DNA of 64,000 bases from Chalciporus piperatus (Eukaryota; Basidiomycota; Agaricomycetes; Boletales; Boletaceae): the NCBI GenBank assembly GCA_038093975.1, contig JBBPTG010000067.1:1-64000 (forward strand), written 5' to 3'. The position numbers and the translations under genes are program-made. This document shows, in pieces, positions 28,427 through 37,311 of this stretch; the first letter of the stretch is position 1; each line of letters starts with the position of its first letter. The notes beneath the pieces are model-generated. The model was not told the DNA's origin and ran no database searches. It saw only the letters and a list, made by a program, of their open reading frames with translations.

Positions 28427-31400
28427 AGGAGGTGATTGCCTCAGCGGAAGTGATCGAGATAGCGAGCTCCGTGGGGGTTGGACGATCTGATCGCCGAGAT
28501 CAGAAACGCACTCGTACAGGGGCTGAGCGTACTCAACAAGATCATAAACCTAGCGCTCCAAAGGAGAATGGCAGTGAACACCGCCCGAGGGGGAGGCGGC
28601 AACGCTTTTCGAGGAACCCTGATCGGGGTCGGCCGAACGACTGGAAGCCGACTGCCCGTAACAACCCTGTCCCCGCTGGGAGAAAAGCAGGGCCGGGGAC
28701 GAAAAGTCGAGGCCAGCCCTTGCTGAGCAAGGAGGAACACGACCGGCGCGTGTCCGAACGCCTTTGCTTCAACTGTGGCGGCCCCGGACATGTATCGAAC
28801 GCGTGTCCTAATGGGAGAACGGTCAATGGGGGGCAGCCCTCTAAACCGCCTGGAATACCTGCATTTAGCATGTCGGTTGGGGACCCTGTCGCTGACCTTG
28901 AGGCGTTAGCGGAAGCAACAGAGTCGATTGACGCCCTGACTCTGGGAGCAACAAGCCTGGAGGACGAGCAGGGGCGCCCAGAGTACGACGTCGGGCCGGA
29001 TGAGATAGGCGAACCGCTAGGATTGCGAGTTGCTGAGATTCTGTGGAAGAGTGCTCCGTTTCCAGGGGATAATACATCAGACGTGCGGGTGTACTCTCGC
29101 GACCGATTCCTGGTGTTTCGCGCAACGGCGACTCACCACCTCGTCTGCGATAGCATGAGGGGGGAATATGACAGTGATATTCGGGTCGAAACGGGCCTGC
29201 TACTCAATCGTGACTTCCGAGTCGGCGACTGGTATGCTAAACAACTCGTAGCAAAGGGACTTGGGACCAATGCGCAGAGGCTAGCCAGAAGGAGTGATTA
29301 TCCGATGGCGGCACCAATGGCCCAGCGTATTGAGCGGGTCCTGAATGAGGCATATCCCGCGGGTGAAGGGAAACCGCCGAGAATCACTTGCGACACTATG
29401 GAAGGGGTCAATGACTATTGGTTCCGCGTATACGATTACCAGGATTACCGCACCATGCGTCTGGACTTAGCAACCGTGTTGCAAACAAGAATGAACCTAG
29501 TACGATGGTTTATGGCGTCGGCGGAACGCTACGACAGAGCCCTGAGGCGTAGCCTGATGAAACTAAACGATCAGCATGAGGACCTCATCCCTAGCTGGTT
29601 GTTTGGTCAGCCACAAAACCAGCAGGAGATCGGCGCGGGTCCCAGCGGTACTCACCAGTTGCAACTAAACAGTGTTCAGGTTCCGCGAGGAAACTATCCC
29701 GCTATCGAACGTAATGCATCAGTATTGAAGGACTTCAAGCGGCTCATACCCAAACCCGTCGTGGTGATGGTTCGCATCAATGATAGGCCAGCTCGAGCCT
29801 TGATCGATACCGGCTCGCTGGCTGACTTCATGTCATCTACCCTGGCTGAACAGGTTAAAGCTAAACGAACAGAACTTGCGAAGCCCCTTACCGTCCAGTT
29901 GGCAGTTCAGGGGTCGAAGTCCAAGGTGAACTTCGGCACTAAAGTTCGGTTTGAGTATCAAGGCATCGCGACCGAGCGGTACTTCGATATTATCAACTTA
30001 CAGAATTACGATTTGATTCTTGGGACGCCTTTTTTATTCCAACATCGTATCAGCGTGGGGTTTAATGAGACCAGCGTGATAGTTGGCAGCTCGGATGCCT
30101 TGCCACTACGAGGACCACAGGTCCAAGTCCTGGAATCGCGGGCCACCGAAATGCTCGACGAGCGAATCGAAGAAGCTAGGCAGATGCTGCGTCAATTAGC
30201 TAAACCGCTCTGTGCTAAAGCTAGTACAACGGGTTTACCTCCTCTCAGAGCGATTAATCACTCGATCCCCTTGATTGATGTGGATAAAATCTATCCCTGG
30301 CGGCCATGCCGCTGTCCTGAAGCGCTGAGACCTCAGTGGGTGGAGAAACGGAAGGCGTACCTCACCTCTGGGAGGTGGAAGGTGACCAGTATTGGTAACA
30401 CCGTCCCTATGTTGATGATCAAGAAGCCCGGATCCGACAAGTTGCGGACCGTGGTAGACCTTCGAGAGCGTAACAAAAATACTAGGAAGCTCTCGGCGCC
30501 CTTGCCAGACATTGACGGCATCTTGCGTCGAGTTTGTAAAGGAAAGTACCGGTCCATAATCGATGGGCAGGACGCGTATGAACAAATCAGAATAATCCCC
30601 GAGCACGTGGATCGAACGGCGGTGACGACTCCCGATGGGAATCTATTGAGTACCGTTATTCAGATTGGGGACTGTAACGCTCCCTCGACTTACCAGGCAT
30701 TGATGAATCATCTTTTTGGTGAATTCATTGGCCGTTGGATGGACGTATACTTGGACGATATTATCGTCTATTCCGCGACGCTAGACGAGCACGTTCAGCA
30801 CGTGCGAATAGTTCTTGATATCCTGGAGAGGGAACGCCTGTACCTCAGCGAGACGAAGCTGCAATTCCTGTGTAAAGAAATGAAGGTCTTGGGTCGTATA
30901 GTGGATGATTCGGGTATCCGCATGGATCCTGACAAGGTAGACCGCGTACTGAACTGGAAGATTCCGACCAACCGGGACCTTCTTCGCGGATTTATTGGAT
31001 GCGCCGGATACCTCGCTGATGACATCTACGGCGTGCGCGTCCCGCTAGGAGTGCTATCCGCGATTACAGGGGACACTGTCCCATTTCGCTGGACCGATAC
31101 GGAGCAGCGTGCATTTGAGCAAGTCAAAGAATACGTACAGCACTGTGCTACGCACAGTCGGACCCCGTTGACCTATGGAGAGGGCGCGGAACCCATCTGG
31201 TTGATGACTGACGCCTGCTTCAATGGAATCGCGGCGGTGGTCGCCCAAGGGGCCGACTGGAAGAAAGCTAAGATTGCCGCGTTCTTTAGCGCGAAACTGA
31301 ACACTACCCAGCAGAACTATCCTGTTCATGAGCAGGAAATGCTCGCTGGCATTGAAGGGATGATGAGACACCGGGATGTACTTCAGGGAACGAAGTTTAC

Positions 31401-33705
31401 CTGGTTGACCGATCATAAAGGGCTCATTCATCTGTATAACCAGAAGAACTTGTCAGGACGACAAGCGCGCTGGATTGAAAAGATTGGGGAGTTCGACTTC
31501 GAGATTAAGTACTTGCCCGGGGTGGAGAACGTCCTCCCGGACGCGCTATCACGGCTATACTCGAACGACGCTAGGGGAACCGTTCGTTCAGCGTCGGAGT
31601 ACGTGCAGCTGGCTGAGCAAGGAATGAGCACTCACCTGAGTGCCTTGATGACCATGCCTGTCCTCGTGGGCGAGGAGGCTAAAGCGTTCGGGCTTCGACG
31701 AAGCCCAAGAGCTGCTGCTAGAAAGAAAGTAGAGGGGACTGCTGGCCGAACAGCGGCCCCGAAGGGCGTTCAAAAATTGGTTCAACCCAGTGGGGGGTCT
31801 ACAGGACAAGTGCCTGGACAGGCGAATGAACCGGGACCGCCTCCGCGGCGTAGAGAGAAGGGGCAAGTGCCACCCGCTGAAACTGGGAGGCCGGAAACTA
31901 GCGCTGAATTTGCGCGACGTGTAAAGAACCAGTTCGTTCTTCGAGGACCACGGGAACGAACGGAGGGGGGAGCGATAGACAAGACAGCTACACCTCCCAC
32001 TACACCATTAGCTGAGCTTGAGGAAGAGACGGACGCGAGCGACATACCGTTGACGTTTCTGGACCAGGACGGCGTCCTGGGGAGACTAAAGGGGCGGAGC
32101 GGCGAGGACACGTTCTTCCGCACAATTCTGGATGCTCCCCACCAGTATCGAAACTTCGAAGAGCGAGACGGCTACTTACGAATACGGTCAGGAGGTCGGA
32201 TAACGACTTGTATCCCTGACGTCACGATTGATGACCGGAGCGCGCGGGAGCTGATCATAGCCCAGGCCCATTCGGTGTTAGCGCACCTTGGGACCGCTAG
32301 GACACTCGCTTACCTTCGAGACCACGTCTGGTGGAAAGACATGGTTAAAGATGTACAGAAATATTGCGAGAGCTGCCAAACCTGTAAACGGAGCAAGCCC
32401 TCCAATCAGAAGCCATATGGGTTACTTAACCCGCTCGCCGTACCCGCTCGGCCTTGGGAATCAATTGGGGTAGACTTTGTGGGACCTTTACCATTGTCGA
32501 CCAATCGGGACGGAGAGTTTGACTCTATTACCGTCGTGATTGACCTGTTAACCGGAATGGTGCACTTGGTGCCTAGCCGGGTGAATTATTCGGCCCGAGA
32601 TGTGGCTGAACTAATATTCGCCGAGGTATACAAGCATCACGGCCTGCCCAAGAATATAGTCAGTGACCGGGATGTTCTATTCACGAGCACGTTCTGGAAG
32701 AACTTGTGTCAGTTGATAGGAACGGCGCCTAGGATGTCGAGTGCTTACCATCCGCAATCTGACGGATCTACCGAACGCGCCAACCGAACGGTCGGACAGA
32801 TGTTGCGATCATGTATTGGTCAGGGACAGAAGGACTGGGTTAGCCGACTACCGGCTATCGAGTTCGCGATTAACATCGCTCGGTCAGAATCAACAGGATA
32901 TTCACCATTCTTCCTGAACACTGGAAGACAGCCTAGAACCTTTGTATGGAACGACGCGACACCGAACGAATACGCCAGCGTTCGAGTCTTCGCACAACGA
33001 ATGAAGCAAACAGTGATGGCGGCCCACGATGCTATTCTAGAAGCTCGGGTAAAGCAAACGCGCCACGCTAATAAACGACGACAGATTAGTCCATTTAAAT
33101 CGGGCGATTTGGCGTACGTATCAACAAAGAACTTAGCGTTGCCTAAGGGGCACGCTCGGAAATTGATCCCGAAATACATCGGACCCTACAAAATCGTGGA
33201 GGACTTCCGAAATAACTCGTACAAACTGGACTTACCCAGTAGGATGACACAAAGAGGGATTCACCCTGTGTTTCATGCCTCACTATTGAGGATTCATGAG
33301 CCTAACGACGACCGCCTGTTTCCTGGGCGGTTGGATGACCAAGTAGCAGACTTCGGCGAAACGAGCGCGGAGTGGATCGTGGAACGGATAGTGACACATG
33401 AGGGGACAGGCGTTGACGCCTTGTTTCAGATCAAGTGGACGTCAGGAGACGAGACCTGGTTGCCCATCTATCAGATCGAGCACCTAAAATGCTTATCCGA
33501 TTATTTACAGCTCCATGAAGTTGAGAGAATCGAGGACTTACCTCGCGGGACGGGCCGCCCGCCGGTGGACGATCCCCAGGTATATAATGCTGGATGTCAT
33601 TTCCATTGTACCCCCCATCGAGTCACTTCCTGCATCTCAGAACCTACCATGCAACGAACACATGCCTTTGCTCATCGACGATCCGACGCGCCTCGTCCGC
33701 TGTAG
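28414..33705 (+). CDS. Element E Pol: zinc knuckle, protease, RT, RNase H, integrase
   Basis: About 1760 codons in the -1 frame relative to gag, open from 28414. Order: basic linker, CCHC knuckle (CFNCGGPGHVSNAC, near 28768), protease (ALIDTGSLADF, about residue 460), RT with YLDDIIVYS (about residue 775), RNase H (MTDACFNGIAAV), a Pro/Arg-rich spacer of some 150 residues, integrase with zinc finger (HSVLAHLGTARTLAYL, CESCQTCKRSK) and D/D/E (VDFVGPL, VSDRDVLF, QSDGSTERA), and a C-terminal chromo-like fold (FQIKWTSGDETWLP). All catalytic residues are present. The last codons read into LTR-C, so the native end is lost. Confidence 0.92.
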   Translation, partial: KSSLKEVIASAEVIEIASSVGVGRSDRRDQKRTRTGAERTQQDHKPSAPKENGSEHRPRGRRQRFSRNPDRGRPNDWKPTARNNPVPAGRKAGPGTKSRGQPLLSKEEHDRRVSERLCFNCGGPGHVSNACPNGRTVNGGQPSKPPGIPAFSMSVGDPVADLEALAEATESIDALTLGATSLEDEQGRPEYDVGPDEIGEPLGLRVAEILWKSAPFPGDNTSDVRVYSRDRFLVFRATATHHLVCDSMRGEYDSDIRVETGLLLNRDFRVGDWYAKQLVAKGLGTNAQRLARRSDYPMAAPMAQRIERVLNEAYPAGEGKPPRITCDTMEGVNDYWFRVYDYQDYRTMRLDLATVLQTRMNLVRWFMASAERYDRALRRSLMKLNDQHEDLIPSWLFGQPQNQQEIGAGPSGTHQLQLNSVQVPRGNYPAIERNASVLKDFKRLIPKPVVVMVRINDRPARALIDTGSLADFMSSTLAEQVKAKRTELAKPLTVQLAVQGSKSKVNFGTKVRFEYQGIATERYFDIINLQNYDLILGTPFLFQHRISVGFNETSVIVGSSDALPLRGPQVQVLESRATEMLDERIEEARQMLRQLAKPLCAKASTTGLPPLRAINHSIPLIDVDKIYPWRPCRCPEALRPQWVEKRKAYLTSGRWKVTSIGNTVPMLMIKKPGSDKLRTVVDLRERNKNTRKLSAPLPDIDGILRRVCKGKYRSIIDGQDAYEQIRIIPEHVDRTAVTTPDGNLLSTVIQIGDCNAPSTYQALMNHLFGEFIGRWMDVYLDDIIVYSATLDEHVQHVRIVLDILERERLYLSETKLQFLCKEMKVLGRIVDDSGIRMDPDKVDRVLNWKIPTNRDLLRGFIGCAGYLADDIYGVRVPLGVLSAITGDTVPFRWTDTEQRAFEQVKEYVQHCATHSRTPLTYGEGAEPIWLMTDACFNGIAAVVAQGADWKKAKIAAFFSAKLNTTQQNYPVHEQEMLAGIEGMMRHRDVLQGTKFTWLTDHKGLIHLYNQKNLSGRQARWIEKIGEFDFEIKYLPGVENVLPDALSRLYSNDARGTVRSASEYVQLAEQGMSTHLSALMTMPVLVGEEAKAFGLRRSPRAAARKKVEGTAGRTAAPKGVQKLVQPSGGSTGQVPGQANEPGPPPRRREKGQVPPAETGRPETSAEFARRVKNQFVLRGPRERTEGGAIDKTATPPTTPLAELEEETDASDIPLTFLDQDGVLGRLKGRSGEDTFFRTILDAPHQYRNFEERDGYLRIRSGGRITTCIPDVTIDDRSARELIIAQAHSVLAHLGTARTLAYLRDHVWWKDMVKDVQKYCESCQTCKRSKPSNQKPYGLLNPLAVPARPWESIGVDFVGPLPLSTNRDGEFDSITVVIDLLTGMVHLVPSRVNYSARDVAELIFAEVYKHHGLPKNIVSDRDVLFTSTFWKNLCQLIGTAPRMSSAYHPQSDGSTERANRTVGQMLRSCIGQGQKDWVSRLPAIEFAINIARSESTGYSPFFLNTGRQPRTFVWNDATPNEYASVRVFAQRMKQTVMAAHDAILEARVKQTRHANKRRQISPFKSGDLAYVSTKNLALPKGHARKLIPKYIGPYKIVEDFRNNSYKLDLPSRMTQRGIHPVFHASLLRIHEPNDDRLFPGRLDDQVADFGETSAEWIVERIVTHEGTGVDALFQIKWTSGDETWLPIYQIEHLKCLSDYLQLHEVERIEDLPRGTGRPPVDDPQVYNAGCHFHCTPHRVTSCISEPTMQRTHAFAHRRSDAPRPL

Positions 33706-34460
33706 GGAACGCATATTCCCTACGCTTGCAGCCGGCGTTCTACCCCCATTTCCCATTCTCAACATTCCTCGACGTCTTTCCTCCCTTTCCGTTTATGTCC
33801 CAACCTCTTCCGCCGCAGATACAGCTTTCCGTCCCTATCACGTTCCGTTCCCGTCGTTCCGTGGTACACGGAAACCACGGATCGTTTGTTTTGTTCACAG
33901 GTATCGTCCTCCGTGTCCCCGGAAACCGTTGTCCAGGTATGAGATGATTCGCTGGTAAGCTTCCTTTCCATTCCACGTCCTCTAACCTTGCTATGCGTCC
34001 TTACTGTCGCACTTTCCTTACTTTTACTCATCCTTTTCGTCTTGTCATCTATCCTGTCTATACTTAGTCCAGTACTGTCACTTAGCGTTCTGTCGCTATC
34101 AGAGTCTCGGGTATGCCCGGACTATAAAAGACTGTACTTTGCTTATTTTGAATCGACCTTTCTTTTCTGCACGCAACAACCTCTCCCTCTAAAACTCCGG
34201 AACCTTCGTCCACACTTTCCGTCCGTTCTTACCTTCGTTCCACTAGTCCTAACAGCAAGGAAGTGGTCCGGAACAACCGTTTGTTCGTACGGAACATCAT
34301 TTTCCGGTTCTTCAACGGTTTGGTACGCCGGAAACGAGTCCTTTTGCTTGTCTTCATTCCCTGGAATCCCTTTAGGGTCGAACTTATCGTACCCTTCTTT
34401 ATCTTTTGCTACTAACCTTCTCGGGATTTCTATTCCTACAGAGGGTTTAGCTTTCTTACA
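33701..34460 (+). repeat. 5' LTR of element C
   Basis: TGTAGGG...CTTACA. It opens with an 8-bp perfect palindrome around a 6-nt loop (33702-33723; GTAGGGAA arms). TATAAAA at 34123-34129. A long frame is open through most of the LTR into gag but lacks an ATG before 35068. Confidence 0.92.
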
Positions 34461-34461
34461 A

Positions 34462-34478
34462 CTGGAGCCCACCGCGAG
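34462..34478 (+). promoter_or_regulatory. tRNA-type primer-binding site, element C
   Basis: TGGAGCCCACCGCGAGG begins one base after the LTR. The initial TGG would pair with the CCA end of a tRNA; I cannot name the tRNA. This differs from the self-primed families A and B. Confidence 0.55.
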
Positions 34479-35067
34479 GGATTCAACAGTGTCGACAAGA
34501 AGGACCCTTCGGCCCATCCCCCATCGACTAGAACTTGAAAATTTACTCGTCCTGTTTCGCAACCTCAACCTTACTCAAGATTCCGCCTTCTTTGTTTCCG
34601 TCATTCCTGACGTCGCCAATCAATCCGGCTCAATTGCTTCCGCTCTGACAGCGGAACCAGTGCATTCTATTTTTAACCCGTCCTTGCTAAACAATCTTCC
34701 GACACAGGAACCGGAAACGCTGAGCTACGCCTCATTTGCAGTTCCCGGAGCCTTTGTTCATTCTTCACCTTTGAGACGTCGAACTTCCTCAGACTCTCGT
34801 CACTCTTCTCTTTCCCCTTTAACTTCTTTATCCTCTTCTGGACCTCCCAAGATTCTTTTCTCTCCTCCGTCGCCTTCCTTATCTTTTGAACCAGGTCAAT
34901 CGGCCCGCTCATCACCTGTCAACCCGCCTCGCTTATCACCTGTCAACCTACCTGTCAATCCGGCGCCATCTCGGATCCCGCTTCTTAATCCGCTATCACT
35001 TCGCTTAGCGCCTATCATTCCGCCTGTCATCCCACCTGTCAACCCACCTGTCAATCGCCCGGCACCA

Positions 35068-37311
35068 ATGGCCACTCCGTTTCAGATGCCCCTTAGAGGC
35101 ACGCAAAACGCCCCCAAGTTTGACGGGAAAACTCCCGCTTTGCTTCCGGAAGATATCGATATTCTTGGAACAGCAGCTAGACTCTCGGAAGCCGGCAAGA
35201 TTAGGGCAGCCGTTCGGTATGCTGACCTCGAGGAGGCAGAGCTCTGGGAGACGCTCGCGGAATACACGGAAGTAGACGCGGATTGGGATGATTTCGTTAC
35301 CGCAGTCAAGGAATTGTACCCTGGATGCGAGGGTGACAAACGCTATTATCGAGCTGACCTTCAATACTTGATAGAAAGCTACCGGGCGAAACCCATGCGG
35401 AGCCAGGAAGACTTGGGCGACTACCGTCGGAAGTTCGCCAAGATCGCCACCCTGCTAGTCAGAACCGGAAGACTATCAGAAATGGATCAGTGGTCCTTCT
35501 TCCTTGCCGGCTTTCCGCAGGACGTCCAAGACCGGATTCGGCACCGGTTGTCGATCGTCAAACCTGACTTGCATCCGGATGACCCGTACCCGATGGATGA
35601 TGTTATCACCGTCGCTAAGTTTTTATTGACAGGTTCAGCACTTCGGTCCGCCATTCCGGTCTTCGTCCCAACGGCACCAGCTGCAGCACCAGCCGTGACG
35701 CACGCTCCGGTTCCGCACGTCCATCATCATCCCCCTGCCCCTGTGACGTCTCAACCTGGCGTACCTAACATCAAGCAGGAGTTTATGGTTACGTCTCAAC
35801 AAAACCCGGGCCGGAATCCTGCGTGTGCCTGGTGTGCCATCATCGGACACTTTACCCGCTCCTGCGCCAATGTCAACGAGTGGATTAGTGCTGGGCGGAT
35901 TACGCGAGGCGCAGACGGTCGTCTCTATATGCCAGACGGATCAAGGATTCCTCGTATCCCCGGAACGCGCTGTATCCGTGATTGCGTTGAGCAGCTCGAA
36001 GCCGAAAGGGCGGGATCTGCGTCTACCTCTGCGTCCACCCCCTTTATCCGTGATCCTCCTCCTCATGTTACTGCCGGGATCCTCTCCATTGCTTATCCAC
36101 CCATGGATGCTGTTTTGGATATTGAGCCATCCGCTTTCTTGACTTCTGTCGACGAAGCATATACGCAAGTTCCTTATTCCCCGAACGTCACTGATCCCGA
36201 ATTTCAGCCGTACATCACTCAGGCCTGGGCTAGCTTCCAAGCGGATAGGTCATCTAGGGAAGGACAACGAGGCAAGAAAGTTCGTTTCGATGGGGTTGTT
36301 CTCCCGTCGAAGGCATCCGGAAAGTCGGATGGAAAGACTGCGTCTGTATCCGAGGAGCTAGAGGTTCTGTCTCCGGAGCTTCAGCAGACCGCTCAGCCAG
36401 TGGCCGGCCCGTCTGTCACGGGACCAGCGGCTAAGCCTCCTTCAGTGCCGCGCCCTCAGGCTTCAGCTATGAGGCAACCGCAATCTGCGTCCTCTGCTCA
36501 GAGTAACTCTTCCGCGAAACCATTTAGCGCTAACGCGTCTTCTTCCTTTGCCCCTACCAATCAATACAGGTACTCCTTCCCGTTGGAGGATGACTCCGCT
36601 CCCAAGCGAGTCCTGGATCGAGTTCTCGAGTCCAGCGTTCCCGTCCCTGTCCGGGACCTCTTTGCCGTTGCTCCAGAGTTCCGGAAGCAATTCCGTGATC
36701 TCACGACGACTAAACGAGTAACTTCCTCTAATACTGTTACGGTTAACGAATTGACAGGTCGCGATCCTGGGATGGTGGAACGCGAATATGGGGACCGGAT
36801 TCTCAGAAATGAGGACGGGCTAATAGTCGCACACCACTCTCTTCCTCTGCGATGTGTTGATGCCCGAGTCACGGGCACTGACTGCTCTCTTACTTGCGTT
36901 CTAGATTCCGGATCCGAGATTGTCGCCATGCCCAAACGGGTGTGGGAGAAGCTTGGACTGCCGATTCGTTCCGACCATATTATGACTATGTCGTCAGCAA
37001 ACACCGAGCAAGACCCTACAATGGGGGTGCTTGAGAACCTTCCGCTCAACTTCGGGGCGGGAGACATCATGGTTCAGGTTCAAGTCGTGGCTAGGGCTAA
37101 CTTCGACGTTCTTCTCGGACGGCCGTTCACCTGCCTCATGACCGGGACTACGGACGACTTTCCGGACGGTTCTCAGAACCTCACTCTCCGTGATCCCAAC
37201 AACGGAAAGGAATACAAGATGCCTACCCGAGCTTGGTTAGAAGGCTGCCCCCGTTGCCGTCGCGGAATCAAGTGCTCCAATCACATGAGTATTGTCGAGC
37301 TGGGTTTTTAG
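35068..37311 (+). CDS. Element C Gag-protease
   Basis: 747 residues from the first in-frame ATG (MATPFQMPLRG). The capsid-like region covers about residues 10-180 (KFDGKTPALLPED, AEYTEVDADWDDF, RKFAKIATLLVRTGRL). A CCHC knuckle follows (CAWCAIIGHFTRSC), then a Pro/Ser-rich disordered stretch. An aspartic protease (VLDSGSEIVAMP, with FDVLLGRPF) is encoded here, before the frameshift, rather than with RT. A second Cys/His cluster (CPRCRRGIKCSNH) precedes the stop. The frame ends CTG GGT TTT TAG. Confidence 0.88.
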   Translation: MATPFQMPLRGTQNAPKFDGKTPALLPEDIDILGTAARLSEAGKIRAAVRYADLEEAELWETLAEYTEVDADWDDFVTAVKELYPGCEGDKRYYRADLQYLIESYRAKPMRSQEDLGDYRRKFAKIATLLVRTGRLSEMDQWSFFLAGFPQDVQDRIRHRLSIVKPDLHPDDPYPMDDVITVAKFLLTGSALRSAIPVFVPTAPAAAPAVTHAPVPHVHHHPPAPVTSQPGVPNIKQEFMVTSQQNPGRNPACAWCAIIGHFTRSCANVNEWISAGRITRGADGRLYMPDGSRIPRIPGTRCIRDCVEQLEAERAGSASTSASTPFIRDPPPHVTAGILSIAYPPMDAVLDIEPSAFLTSVDEAYTQVPYSPNVTDPEFQPYITQAWASFQADRSSREGQRGKKVRFDGVVLPSKASGKSDGKTASVSEELEVLSPELQQTAQPVAGPSVTGPAAKPPSVPRPQASAMRQPQSASSAQSNSSAKPFSANASSSFAPTNQYRYSFPLEDDSAPKRVLDRVLESSVPVPVRDLFAVAPEFRKQFRDLTTTKRVTSSNTVTVNELTGRDPGMVEREYGDRILRNEDGLIVAHHSLPLRCVDARVTGTDCSLTCVLDSGSEIVAMPKRVWEKLGLPIRSDHIMTMSSANTEQDPTMGVLENLPLNFGAGDIMVQVQVVARANFDVLLGRPFTCLMTGTTDDFPDGSQNLTLRDPNNGKEYKMPTRAWLEGCPRCRRGIKCSNHMSIVELGF
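37302..37308 (+). promoter_or_regulatory. Predicted -1 frameshift site, element C
   Basis: Heptamer G GGT TTT immediately before the gag stop TAG. The -1 frame reads GGG TTT TTA GAT and continues into Pol as GFLDIDDPPNG. Identical in heptamer and stop to element A. Confidence 0.65.

Larger units (their letters stand above)
26327..33700 (+). mobile_element. Ty3/Gypsy element E (no 3' LTR)
   Basis: Starts with a short LTR, then gag and a 1760-codon pol frame. The element ends where LTR-C of element C begins (33701); no second LTR-E is seen on either side of C, so the 3' end was lost or displaced. Pol catalytic motifs are intact. Confidence 0.85.

Noticed and set aside
33988..35067. Long open frame running through the 5' LTR of element C into gag.
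   Set aside because: It has no ATG before 35068, lies mostly in LTR sequence, and the matching frame after the 3' LTR stops early; more likely a by-product of base composition.
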